Source of the DNA: an uncultured Desulfobacter sp.
GTDB taxonomy: Bacteria > Desulfobacterota > Desulfobacteria > Desulfobacterales > Desulfobacteraceae
Assembly (NCBI RefSeq): GCF_963677125.1
Contig: NZ_OY781882.1
Span: forward strand, 2,798,501 to 2,862,500
Direction of reading: 5' to 3'
DNA length: 64,000 nucleotides
Positions 9,995-18,244 of this stretch are shown here, piece by piece (positions within the stretch are counted from its first letter, which is position 1; the number at the start of each line of letters is the position of its first letter). Below the pieces are notes generated by a model. The model saw only the letters and a program-made list of their open reading frames with translations, was not told where the DNA came from and made no database searches. The position numbers and the translations under genes are program-made.

Positions 9995-10897
9995 TTACTT
10001 TTCAAAAGACCGGTAAAACGGAAAATCCTTACGGGCCGCAAACAGGGCAGATGTACATCCGATACAGGGGGCATTGGCATCAATACACCACGTCTGCCCG
10101 CCGTTCCACCAGCGCGTGGGACAGTCGGCCTGTGTATCCGGCCCCAGGCAGCCCAGTTTAAAAAGGCAGCCCTTGTCTCCCAGTTTTTCAGCAAATATTT
10201 CCTGCTGGAAATCATGATACCGGGGACACAATTCATGCACTTTGCGTTCAAAAAACAATTTTGGCTTCCCGTCAATCAGATCCGGCAGTCCTGCCCGGAC
10301 CAGATGAATGACGGTTTTCCATACCCAATCGGGATGAACCGAACAGCCGGGGATCTCAACCAACAATGGAGACAGTTTTTTACGCTTATAAAATTCCCTC
10401 AGTCCCACCGCGCCCGTCAAATTTCCCTCAGCAGCTGGGATTCCACCATGGGTCGCGCAGGTGCCGACAGCCACAGCCCCGCTCATGGTTCCGGCGGCTG
10501 CCGTCAGATAATCGGCAAATGGTTTGTCTCCCAATATGCAGGCGTCCGGCATATCCCAAGGGATGGCACCTTCAACGGCCAAAAAATAGTCTCCGGCATT
10601 CCCGTCAATGTATTCTTCGATTAAATGCAGCGCCTGTTTTCCGGATGTGGCGGAAAGGTCGGCATGGAAGGATAATTTTGAATACTGAGTCACCATTGAC
10701 ACCACATTGGGCGACTCAGCCTGGAGCAGGGAGGTGGAACAGCCTGAGCAGGACTGGGCCTGCAGATAAAGCAGCCTTGGAACGGTCTTGTAATCAATTT
10801 TTTTAAGGGCAGCCTGCACCACTCCCGGCAGATTGGAAACACCAAATGAGGCACTCAGGCAGACGGCCATTTTTAAAAATTCTCTTCTATCAATCAT
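9995..10897 (-). CDS. [NiFe] hydrogenase small subunit, Tat-exported
   Basis: A 300-residue iron-sulfur subunit that passes electrons from the Ni-Fe site to an external acceptor. The N-terminus [12 protein letters not shown] is a twin-arginine signal followed by a hydrophobic stretch, so the folded dimer should be exported to the periplasm. Cluster ligands include CSGCSTSL (C50, C53), [19 protein letters not shown], a distal-cluster HELC, and NGGQTWC...NAPCIGC. No C-terminal membrane anchor is present. It lies between the large-subunit gene (34 bp upstream) and the heme chemoreceptor gene (26 bp downstream), giving an order of large subunit, small subunit, receptor. Confidence 0.95.
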   Translation of the reverse strand: MIDRREFLKMAVCLSASFGVSNLPGVVQAALKKIDYKTVPRLLYLQAQSCSGCSTSLLQAESPNVVSMVTQYSKLSFHADLSATSGKQALHLIEEYIDGNAGDYFLAVEGAIPWDMPDACILGDKPFADYLTAAAGTMSGAVAVGTCATHGGIPAAEGNLTGAVGLREFYKRKKLSPLLVEIPGCSVHPDWVWKTVIHLVRAGLPDLIDGKPKLFFERKVHELCPRYHDFQQEIFAEKLGDKGCLFKLGCLGPDTQADCPTRWWNGGQTWCIDANAPCIGCTSALFAARKDFPFYRSFEK

Positions 10898-10931
10898 ATA
10901 TGTATCCTTGACGTCAGTGTGTTAAAAATTG

Positions 10932-12443
10932 TCAGTGAACGGCACAGGCCAGGCAGGGATCAAAAGAATGGATGATCCGGTTGGCCTCTATCTGTTCTTC
11001 CGGGTTCTCAACCCGTGTTCCCCTCAGCGCGGACTCAAGGGCGCCCGGCCGGCCCCTGTCATCTTTTGGCGAACAATTCCATGTGGTCGGGACCACACAT
11101 TCGTATTTTTCGATTTTATAATTCTTGATTTTAATATAGTGGAGTAATGCCCCCCGGGATGCCTCGGTGGCCCCGAAGCCCTCGCCGGATTCGGGAAGAT
11201 CGTATTCAGCCATGTGAGACCCTTCAGGGTCAATCCTTTCCGTTTCATCCATGAGAAAATCAGCGATCACAACGGCGGACACCGCCCGGCACAGATGCCT
11301 GCCCAACACTGAATTTAAATTTTCAGGTTTTATATCCACCGTCTTTATAAAGTGATCCACCAGCGTTTTAACCGTGGCGTTATTGCCGGCAAAATAATCC
11401 ACCAGTATCCGCGCTGCAGGCCCGACCTCCATCACGGTGCCATCATACCTAGGGGCTTTGATCCAGGAATACGCACCGGACTTATGGGGTGCCGGGACCA
11501 GCCGGCCGTCTGCCACTTTAAGACCGGATGGAGACGAATATTTGGAATATGCCACATCTTCCCGGATGGCATCGAAATCAACCCCAGACACCGTATCCCC
11601 TTTTAGAACCCCCGGAGAGAAAAGCCGTCTGCTGTTCGATGAGGGTCCCAGGGGCAAAAGTCCGTATGAAAGAAAATCGCCTTTGCTTTGCCCGATTTCC
11701 CAATATTCAGGGAACCCACCGGCAACCGCCACAATATCGGGGATATATTTTTGGTGAATAAAATTCCGGACATCGGAAATCAGCGCCCTGTAGGATGAAA
11801 TATGGTCGATATTCGGGACCTGCGGGCAGCCACCCGGAAAAATTGCCGTCGCATGGGGAAACTTGCCGCCGAAAATGGCAGAGGCCCGGTTGGCCTTTTT
11901 CTGTATCTCCAGTGATTCGAGATAATGCTTCAAGGCTCCGATATTCAGTTCTGCATCGGCGATATATTTGCCGGAGAGCCTTGGAAGAAACGGCGCGCCT
12001 GGAAATGATGCCCCGGAGTTCAGCTCACTGTCCACCCAGTTTTTCAAGGATGTCAGGTCCGGATCTGCGCCTTTATACTGAAGAATGGCCGTAACATCGA
12101 CAAAATCCAGTGCCGACAGCTGATAAAAATGAAGCAGATAATCGTAAAGGTGATTGGCGCCTTGTATCAGGTTGTGCAGAATTCGTCCGTTACGGGGGAC
12201 TTTTAATTGATACGCATTTTCCTGGGCATATGAGGATGCGATGCCATGGGCATAGGGACAGACGCCGCAGATCCTCTGGGTGATCTGCTGGGCATCAAGC
12301 GGGTCCCGCCCTTTTAAAATGGCCTCAAATCCCCTGAACATCTCCCCCATACATTTCGCATCAACAATCACATGATCTTCCACAACCGTATTAACATTCA
12401 AATGGCCTTCCAACCGTGTCACCGGCCCGATATCTATTTTCAT
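10932..12443 (-). CDS. [NiFe] hydrogenase large subunit lacking a C-terminal extension
   Basis: A 503-residue catalytic subunit. From the ATG at 12443, with AGGAGGGG directly upstream, it begins MKIDIGPVTRLEGHLNV. The N-terminal Ni-Fe ligand motif RICGVCP is at C59/C62, and the C-terminal motif DPCLACAVH at C497/C500. Translation stops immediately after H503. Most exported group 1 large subunits carry about 15 more residues that a dedicated endopeptidase removes after nickel insertion; here none exist. An in-frame TTG 27 bases upstream is a weaker start. No maturation (hyp) or membrane-cytochrome genes are adjacent. Confidence 0.95.
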   Translation of the reverse strand: MKIDIGPVTRLEGHLNVNTVVEDHVIVDAKCMGEMFRGFEAILKGRDPLDAQQITQRICGVCPYAHGIASSYAQENAYQLKVPRNGRILHNLIQGANHLYDYLLHFYQLSALDFVDVTAILQYKGADPDLTSLKNWVDSELNSGASFPGAPFLPRLSGKYIADAELNIGALKHYLESLEIQKKANRASAIFGGKFPHATAIFPGGCPQVPNIDHISSYRALISDVRNFIHQKYIPDIVAVAGGFPEYWEIGQSKGDFLSYGLLPLGPSSNSRRLFSPGVLKGDTVSGVDFDAIREDVAYSKYSSPSGLKVADGRLVPAPHKSGAYSWIKAPRYDGTVMEVGPAARILVDYFAGNNATVKTLVDHFIKTVDIKPENLNSVLGRHLCRAVSAVVIADFLMDETERIDPEGSHMAEYDLPESGEGFGATEASRGALLHYIKIKNYKIEKYECVVPTTWNCSPKDDRGRPGALESALRGTRVENPEEQIEANRIIHSFDPCLACAVH

Positions 12444-12636
12444 ACCCCTCCTGATGTGCTCAGCAAACAATTTTTATAACCTGCGAATTTCGTAGATTTT
12501 ATAAGTAGGTTATTGACCAGATTGTTTAGAAAAATTTATTTTAGTCACCGTAATTAAACGGCACGAATTATAAGCAAAGGCCCTTAAGATCATTTGGAGA
12601 CCTTCTAATGATTTTTTCCCCGGCATTTATCACGAC

Positions 12637-12666
12637 AATATTTTGCAAATTAACTTGCAAAATATT
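12637..12666. promoter_or_regulatory. Perfect 12-bp inverted repeat, possible operator
   Basis: AATATTTTGCAA at 12637-12648 is repeated in exact inverted orientation at 12655-12666 with a 6-nt spacer. It lies about 195 bp upstream of the hydrogenase large-subunit start. The AT-rich symmetrical form fits a dimeric regulator site better than a terminator, since no T tract follows. Seen directly; the role is inferred. Confidence 0.5.
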
Positions 12667-12850
12667 ATATCAATTCAGCCTCAATTACAAAAAGAAATTG
12701 CATGACATCAACTCAGTGAAAAATTAACAGAAGCTTGGAATATGCCCCCACCGGGACTGGGCTTCAACTATTCCAAAATGTATTTTTAGTATTGAGTTCT
12801 CATCATGGAACCCTATGCGGCTCTTTGCATTGTAAAACGGCTCTCAAGGC

Positions 12851-12994
12851 TCAAGGCTTACGACATGATTCCCAAAGCAACTGCCGGAACTTTTCCGGTC
12901 GTCCAATGAGGTCGAACATAATTGTGTATGATTTAATGAACATCCGCAGTTCGCTGTAAGCCATACCCGTATCAATACGCCTTATAGTGGGCAT
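12851..12994 (-). other. Possible 47-codon ORF or gene fragment
   Basis: A minus-strand frame from ATG 12994 encodes 47 residues with a protein-like composition (for example MAYSELRMFIKSYTIMFDL) and ends at TGA 12851. It lies just downstream of the short-chain dehydrogenase remnant on the same strand. I do not recognise it. It may be a fragment of a second decayed gene or chance. Confidence 0.22.
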
Positions 12995-13050
12995 GTTGCC
13001 CGGGTAACGGGCCCACAGTAAGCCTAAGCCCTATCCAGCGCTTTAGGGTT

Positions 13051-13107
13051 TTATATCAGCATAGCACCGCCATCAATCACGACAGCGATTCCTGTTGTAT
13101 GTTGATT
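13051..13107 (-). pseudogene. C-terminal remnant of a short-chain dehydrogenase/reductase
   Basis: The 18 codons ending at TAA 13051 read NQHTTGIAVVIDGGAMLI, matching the conserved end of SDR enzymes (TG...DGG near the C-terminus). A stop codon lies directly before the first codon, and no SDR body precedes it: upstream is the AhpD-like gene. This is best read as the surviving tail of a deleted SDR gene. Confidence 0.5.
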
Positions 13108-13163
13108 TCAAATTCTTATGCAACGCCGTAGGTGAGTGACGTTTCGTTCAATCACGGCTAACT

Positions 13164-13700
13164 TTACAACAGGCAATTGGGGTCCATATCAAAGACCTGC
13201 ATCATCACAGCATGATCTGACATACTTACACCCTGGAGCATGGCATCCACCATGTCCCTGTCAGTCCACCCCAACGCTCTGAGCTTAAGGATATCCGCAT
13301 TCGCAACAGCGCCGGGATCTTTAAGGGCCTTGACCACAAAGGTAAGCATGGCATGTTCGTTTTCTTCAAGAACGGATTGGCAGGGATCATCCTCAAGCCT
13401 GCGCAAATCCTCATCGTCGAGTCCCTGTTTCTCCAGAAGGATTTTGTTGAAATCAATACAGAATTTATAAGACAACCCCAGGGCCGCCATATACCGGATA
13501 TGGGTCAGAAGGCCGAAGCTTAAGTTTGATTGGGTAGCAAAATAGCGGTTCCGCTTCAGTTGAATTTCAAACAACTCGGGGCTGACACTGAGCATTTCCA
13601 TGGGCTTGGGAATGGTGCCGAAATGGGTTAAATACATATCATATCCCTGTTTAACGATTCCTTGTGCCTGATCCGGCAGTACAGTCTCAATTCTTGGCAT
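13164..13700 (-). CDS. AhpD/carboxymuconolactone decarboxylase-fold protein
   Basis: A 178-residue helical protein. The order of helices and the ending (LGWTDRDMVDAMLQGVSM) resemble the AhpD-like/CMD family of peroxidases and decarboxylases. The usual CxxC redox pair is reduced to a single cysteine in LSYKFCIDFNK, so peroxidase chemistry is doubtful. It diverges from a LysR regulator 181 bp away, which is the usual arrangement for a LysR target gene. The function is not established; the family assignment is moderately secure. Confidence 0.6.
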   Translation of the reverse strand: MPRIETVLPDQAQGIVKQGYDMYLTHFGTIPKPMEMLSVSPELFEIQLKRNRYFATQSNLSFGLLTHIRYMAALGLSYKFCIDFNKILLEKQGLDDEDLRRLEDDPCQSVLEENEHAMLTFVVKALKDPGAVANADILKLRALGWTDRDMVDAMLQGVSMSDHAVMMQVFDMDPNCLL

Positions 13701-13743
13701 GGTGCCTCCTTTTAATACAATATGATTTTAGTTGAAAGGACCG

Positions 13744-13760
13744 GAAACCTTCCCGGTTTC
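13744..13760. promoter_or_regulatory. Inverted repeat between divergent AhpD-like and LysR genes
   Basis: GAAACC and GGTTTC face each other with a 5-nt spacer, about 45 bp upstream of the AhpD-like start and 120 bp upstream of the LysR start. A short dyad in a LysR-target divergent spacer is a plausible operator, though it does not clearly match the MetR consensus. Confidence 0.3.
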
Positions 13761-13881
13761 TTCATGTTGCCGTGTGGGCTTACCCCAAGTGCAAATCCGG
13801 TGGTAAACACTTACGCTTGCACTTTAAAAACAAAGCAATTATAAGTAAAATTAATTTATATGATAATTAAGATAAGGATAC

Positions 13882-14817
13882 GTGAAGCATCTCATGGGAC
13901 ATCTGGAGATCAAACATTTGAGGATGGTACAGACCATTGCCGGGACCGGCACACTGACCCGGGCTGCCCAGGCGCTTTTTCTATCCCAATCCGCCTTAAG
14001 CCAGCAGCTCAAAGAGATTGAAACCCGGTTGCAAACCCAGTTGTTTCACCGCACCCGAAAAAAAATGCTGCTCACCCCCATGGGCCAAAAGATCCTGGCA
14101 ACTGCGGATCAGGTCATCCGTATGATGGAAGATACGGAGACCGATATTGCCCGTATGGTCTCAGGCGAGACCGGGGAAATCAAAGTCGGGACTCAATGTA
14201 TTTTCTGTTATCGGTGGCTGCCAAAGGTCATGGAGGCATTCCAGGAAAAATTTCCCAATGTGGAACTGGAAATCGGCAACGCGGTCAATCCTTACCGGGA
14301 ACTGGAAAAAGGGACCTATCATCTGGTGGTCAGTGTGCTTGATGAACCAGGTGAAAAGCTATCCAAAGTCCCGCTTTTCAGGGATGAGATGATGGCCGTT
14401 TTAAGGCATGATCATCCTTTGGCTCAAAAAAAATGGCTTGAGTTTACCGATTTTAATAAAGAAAAATTTATCTCCATCCAGCCCAGGTCCCGGAACCGTT
14501 TTTTTCAAAAGTATTTGAAACCCAGGGGAATTCATCCCAAGCGTTTTATGGTGGTGGGAGATCCGGCCGCCATGATGGAAATGACCGTTGCCGGTTTCGG
14601 CATTGCCATAGCCCCGGCATGGGCTATACAATCCCAGATGAACGATCGTCCGATCCGGGCGTTGTCCATTACCCGGCCCGGCATGTATCTCACCTGGCAG
14701 GCCGTGTTTCTCAAAAACAACGCATCGCTTGTTTTCCTCCAGGAGGTTATACGCCTGATCTCCCGGGCCGGGGTTGCCTCTTTGCCGAAACAGGGCGGTT
14801 CAGGTTCAGCGTTGTGA
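13882..14817 (+). CDS. LysR-family transcriptional regulator (MetR-like)
   Basis: The product is about 311 residues. The N-terminal winged helix is clear: LEIKHLRMVQTIAGTGTLTR, then AAQALFLSQSALSQQLKEIE, ending with LTPMGQKIL. It most resembles the MetR branch (EIKHL start, SQSALSQQ recognition helix). Residues from about 95 form the substrate-binding effector domain. Translation may start at GTG 13882, after AAGGAT, or at ATG 13894. It likely controls the divergent AhpD-like gene and itself. The large SARP-like regulator begins 40 bp downstream on the same strand, so the two regulators may be co-transcribed. Confidence 0.9.
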   Translation: MKHLMGHLEIKHLRMVQTIAGTGTLTRAAQALFLSQSALSQQLKEIETRLQTQLFHRTRKKMLLTPMGQKILATADQVIRMMEDTETDIARMVSGETGEIKVGTQCIFCYRWLPKVMEAFQEKFPNVELEIGNAVNPYRELEKGTYHLVVSVLDEPGEKLSKVPLFRDEMMAVLRHDHPLAQKKWLEFTDFNKEKFISIQPRSRNRFFQKYLKPRGIHPKRFMVVGDPAAMMEMTVAGFGIAIAPAWAIQSQMNDRPIRALSITRPGMYLTWQAVFLKNNASLVFLQEVIRLISRAGVASLPKQGGSGSAL

Positions 14818-14857
14818 AAAAGAACCCGGCACATCACTGTATTTCTTGTTACCAGTC

Positions 14858-17800
14858 ATGGATGGATTAAAAATGGATATTCTGGAATCAAAACTGGTTA
14901 CGCCCCACCTGGGCAATCTGCTGCAAAGGCAGCGATTGATTTTAAAACTGAAAGACCTTGAAGGAAAGCGCCTGATCCTGGTCACCGCCGGAGCCGGATA
15001 CGGCAAAACGACAATGGTGGCCCAGGCGCTATCGGGCCCGCCTACCGGGAACCGGGTCCTGGTCTGGTATCGCCTGGATCGGTTTGACCGGGATTTCACC
15101 ACCTTCACCAGCTATCTGATCCGGGGACTGGAAAAAATTTACCCCGGCATTGGGGAGGCGCTTTGTGAAACCGGATTTAACGAAGGAAGCACAAGGGAGC
15201 ACGAGGCAAGGCTCCTGGAACTGATCAAAATACTGGAATCAAAAAAGGAGAAAAAACTTTTTATTATTCTGGATGATTATCACCTTTTAGGCGATGCCGG
15301 AAAAAATGATGCCCCCGATTTTTTAAGCATTCATTCGTGCATGGAATTTTTTCTAAAGCGACTGCCGAGTCATGTCCGTCTTGTTCTCATATCGCGAACC
15401 GACCCGCCTTTGAAATTGTCTAACCTGCGGGTACGCCGGCAGATCTTGGAAATCCATGAATCGGATCTTGTCTTTTCCCTTGATGAGACCGCCGCCCTTT
15501 TTTCCCGGATTCATCATCAAGTTCACGGGGCAGAAACGCTGTCAGCCCTTCACAACCAGACCGGTGGTTGGGCCGCCGGTCTGATCCTGTTTGGCGCGGC
15601 CCTTGAGAAACAGGCCGGCACACTGCCCTGCTCCGGGGTCATGGATACAGGGATGTCTAAAGATCATATGTTTGATTTCCTGGAGGAAAACCTGTTTGAG
15701 ACCCAAACGCCCGACATGCAGAAGTTCATGGCCAGGACGGCCCTCATGGATCACATGGACACAACCGTTTGTGACCACATTTTCGACCGTAATGATTCCA
15801 AAAGCCGTTTTAACCAAATGATGGCAACGCATCTAATGGTGTTCCCCATAGACGAAAACAAAACAATTTTTCACTACCACCATCTGTTCCGTGAGTTTCT
15901 TTTAAAAAAACTTAATCAAACCCATACGGAATCTGAGATCAAACAAATTCACTTAAAAATTGCAGGTCTTATGGAGACCCGGGGAAATGCCATGGCCCTG
16001 GTCCATTACATAGAGGCCCATGCCTATGATGATGCGGTTCGTTTTATGACGACGTTTGAACTGGAATTTCTGGCCCAGGGAAAAATCAGGTTTATACGCA
16101 ACTGCCTTGAAAAAATTCCTAAAAAAATCATAGCCGCAAACCCCAGACTGCTGTTCATGGAGGCCAAGCAACACTCCTATTTCGGCCGGACGGATAAATC
16201 CATTGCCTGCCTGACTTCGGCCTGCCGAATCCTCAGACAGTCCAACTCGGATGCGTATGTGGCCAAATGCCTGGTGGACTTAGGGGCTCAATATTATTAC
16301 ACCGGACATATCCCGGAAGCCAGAGACCTGATGGTCCAGGTTCTGGATGAAGCCAAGGCAGACCCCGCCACCTATATCCTGGCGGTCATGTATTTATCTT
16401 TTTTTTGTGCCGTACTCGGAGACTTAAACGATGCACAGACGTATGAATCCCAGGCCAGAGCTGTTATCGAAAACTTCCCTGAATTTGAACAATTCACCGC
16501 CATTGCCGCCATGGATATTGCCAGGACGTATATTCTTTATGTCCAAGGGGATTTCGAGGAATCCCAGGATGTGAACCTGGATTTGATTTCCCGGTGCACG
16601 TCGGCAGGGATGGAAGCGTTTCTTCCCCTGGCCTATTACCATGCATCTGCCGCGGATTGCTTGCTGGGCAAATATGAAACAGGCGTAACCTTTGCTGAAA
16701 AAGGAATACGGATAGCTGAAAAAATCCATTTGCGGGACAGCCAGAATGGCTGGCTTTTTCTTTCCCGGTCTGAAAATCATCTGGGGTTGGGGCAACTGAA
16801 TGCCGCCCGAACCCATGCAGACACAGCGCTTAAAATTTTCAGGCGGCCCGGAAACCGCTGGGGCATGGCCAATGCCCTGGACCTTATGGCTAAAATCAGC
16901 CTGGCCTCGAACAATATTTCCGATGCCCGTTCCCAGGCCACCCGGGCCCTAAATGTTATCAAAGGATATGGCCTTCCTGTAACAGAAGCCATTATTTCGA
17001 TCACCCATGCCCGGATCTTAATGGCCTGTAACGCATTTGAAGATGCCGGCGCCTGCCTGTCCCGGGCCCGAAAGCACCTGAAGTCCGCTCCCTGGTATTT
17101 GTGCTCGGCCTGGCTTCTGGACGCCGGGTGCAGCCATGCCCTGGGTCAAAGCGAAACCGCCTGGCATCATTTTCAAAAAGGACTTGCCATTGCCGGGAAA
17201 AAACAGTTTGACCGGCTTGTGTTGAGAGAAGCCGGCGGATTGATTCAGGTCATGGCCGAGTTCAAGCCCGGGTCAATCTTTTCATCCTATCTTAAAGCCC
17301 TTGGCGCACACCCACACCAGGCTCCGGCAATGCAAGGGCTGCAAATCCGCATGCTGGGCCGGTTCCGGGTATCTGTGGACGGCAGAAAGATTGAACACGA
17401 CCAATGGCCTGGTTCCAAAGCCCTTATCTTATTTCAATACCTGGCTGTACATCACTCCCGGGGGTTTATCCCCAAGGATGTGCTGGTGGAAATGCTCTGG
17501 CCGGACCAAAATCCGGACAAAACAGGCAAACGCTTCAACACTGCCATGAGCCGGTTGCGCAAGCTTCTGGAACCGGCCCTGCCGCCGCGCGCGCCATCCG
17601 CATATATCCAACGCAAAAATGATCATTACAGGCTCTCTTTAGGCCCCGGGGGAGACCTGGATATAACAAAATTCCGGACAATGGCTGAAAAAGCGCTGAA
17701 AATGAAAAAAGGGTTGTCCAAAGACGCCTTTGCCACGGCCAGTGAGGCAGAACGGCTTTACACCGGTCCGTTTCTAAAGGACGGACCTTACCTGGATTGG

Positions 17801-18097
17801 TGTATCCGGCTGCAGGATGAAACCAAAAATCTTTATTGCAGGCTCTGCCGCATGCTGACCGTATTATGCAAAAAGACCAAGGATACGGCGTCGGGGATTA
17901 TATATGCACAAAAAGCCCTTAAAACAGACCCCTTTGATGAATCCATGTACCGGGAACTAATCTGTTTTTTCCTTGCTGACGGACAATATAGCCTTGCACA
18001 GAAAACATTCACGGATTGCCGGAAAAGAATGCAAGAGATGGATTGTCGCTTAAGCCAGGAGACTTTGCTTTTAATGAAAAATATCCCATCGGTTTAA
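14858..18097 (+). CDS. MalT-like STAND ATPase regulator with SARP/BTAD output
   Basis: The product is 1079 residues from ATG 14858 (ATG 14873 is an alternative). The N-terminal STAND ATPase has Walker A TAGAGYGKTTM near residue 46 and Walker B LFIILDDYHLL near 137, as in MalT. A long TPR-like helical repeat region follows (about 400-800). The C-terminus (from about 828) has an OmpR-like winged helix (LGRFRVSVDGRKI, MSRLRKLLEP) joined to a bacterial transcriptional activation domain (DITKFRTMAEKAL to the end). Such proteins bind direct repeats near the -35 site and recruit polymerase when an effector and ATP are bound. The downstream dsrP-like gene carries a matching repeat. Confidence 0.92.
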   Translation: MDGLKMDILESKLVTPHLGNLLQRQRLILKLKDLEGKRLILVTAGAGYGKTTMVAQALSGPPTGNRVLVWYRLDRFDRDFTTFTSYLIRGLEKIYPGIGEALCETGFNEGSTREHEARLLELIKILESKKEKKLFIILDDYHLLGDAGKNDAPDFLSIHSCMEFFLKRLPSHVRLVLISRTDPPLKLSNLRVRRQILEIHESDLVFSLDETAALFSRIHHQVHGAETLSALHNQTGGWAAGLILFGAALEKQAGTLPCSGVMDTGMSKDHMFDFLEENLFETQTPDMQKFMARTALMDHMDTTVCDHIFDRNDSKSRFNQMMATHLMVFPIDENKTIFHYHHLFREFLLKKLNQTHTESEIKQIHLKIAGLMETRGNAMALVHYIEAHAYDDAVRFMTTFELEFLAQGKIRFIRNCLEKIPKKIIAANPRLLFMEAKQHSYFGRTDKSIACLTSACRILRQSNSDAYVAKCLVDLGAQYYYTGHIPEARDLMVQVLDEAKADPATYILAVMYLSFFCAVLGDLNDAQTYESQARAVIENFPEFEQFTAIAAMDIARTYILYVQGDFEESQDVNLDLISRCTSAGMEAFLPLAYYHASAADCLLGKYETGVTFAEKGIRIAEKIHLRDSQNGWLFLSRSENHLGLGQLNAARTHADTALKIFRRPGNRWGMANALDLMAKISLASNNISDARSQATRALNVIKGYGLPVTEAIISITHARILMACNAFEDAGACLSRARKHLKSAPWYLCSAWLLDAGCSHALGQSETAWHHFQKGLAIAGKKQFDRLVLREAGGLIQVMAEFKPGSIFSSYLKALGAHPHQAPAMQGLQIRMLGRFRVSVDGRKIEHDQWPGSKALILFQYLAVHHSRGFIPKDVLVEMLWPDQNPDKTGKRFNTAMSRLRKLLEPALPPRAPSAYIQRKNDHYRLSLGPGGDLDITKFRTMAEKALKMKKGLSKDAFATASEAERLYTGPFLKDGPYLDWCIRLQDETKNLYCRLCRMLTVLCKKTKDTASGIIYAQKALKTDPFDESMYRELICFFLADGQYSLAQKTFTDCRKRMQEMDCRLSQETLLLMKNIPSV

Positions 18098-18166
18098 TGA
18101 GCTTCTTATCCTAACGGATAAACGCAGATTTGCGCTGTGCTAATTTCTTAAAAATTTTTGCCCTGA

Positions 18167-18198
18167 TTTAGACAAAATTTAGACCGCACCGATATAAA
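18167..18198 (+). promoter_or_regulatory. Putative SARP operator and -10 element of the dsrP-like gene
   Basis: TTTAGAC occurs at 18167-18173 and again at 18178-18184, separated by AAAA, giving an 11-bp period. Eight bases after the second heptamer comes TATAAA (18193-18198), a good -10. SARP regulators are known to bind heptamer direct repeats with 4-bp spacers, with the last one 8 bp from the -10 element. No good -35 hexamer is present, as expected of an activated promoter. Confidence 0.65.
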
Positions 18199-18244
18199 TA
18201 TGCCCGTTTCATCCTGGTATAAATTTTTTTGAAAGGAATTATCC

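Larger units (their letters stand above)
12444..13163. other. 720-bp low-coding region upstream of the hydrogenase operon
   Basis: This stretch holds the presumed hydrogenase promoter, a perfect 12-bp inverted repeat at 12637-12666, a weaker stem ATCATT...AATGAT followed by T6 near 12590-12616, a 47-codon minus-strand frame, and the last codons of a short-chain dehydrogenase. No intact gene of normal size is present. It reads as a decayed locus plus regulatory DNA. Confidence 0.5.

Noticed and set aside
12540..12585. Sigma-54 promoter (GG-N10-GC) upstream of the hydrogenase
   Set aside because: The GGCACG found is on the plus strand and the spacing to GC is 12, not 10.
12589..12622. ATCATT...AATGAT stem followed by T6, read as a terminator
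   Set aside because: No plus-strand gene ends here, and the stem is short and poorly paired inside.
12735..12959. 74-codon plus-strand frame upstream of the hydrogenase
   Set aside because: No recognisable content or ribosome site; the opposite strand has the more protein-like fragment.
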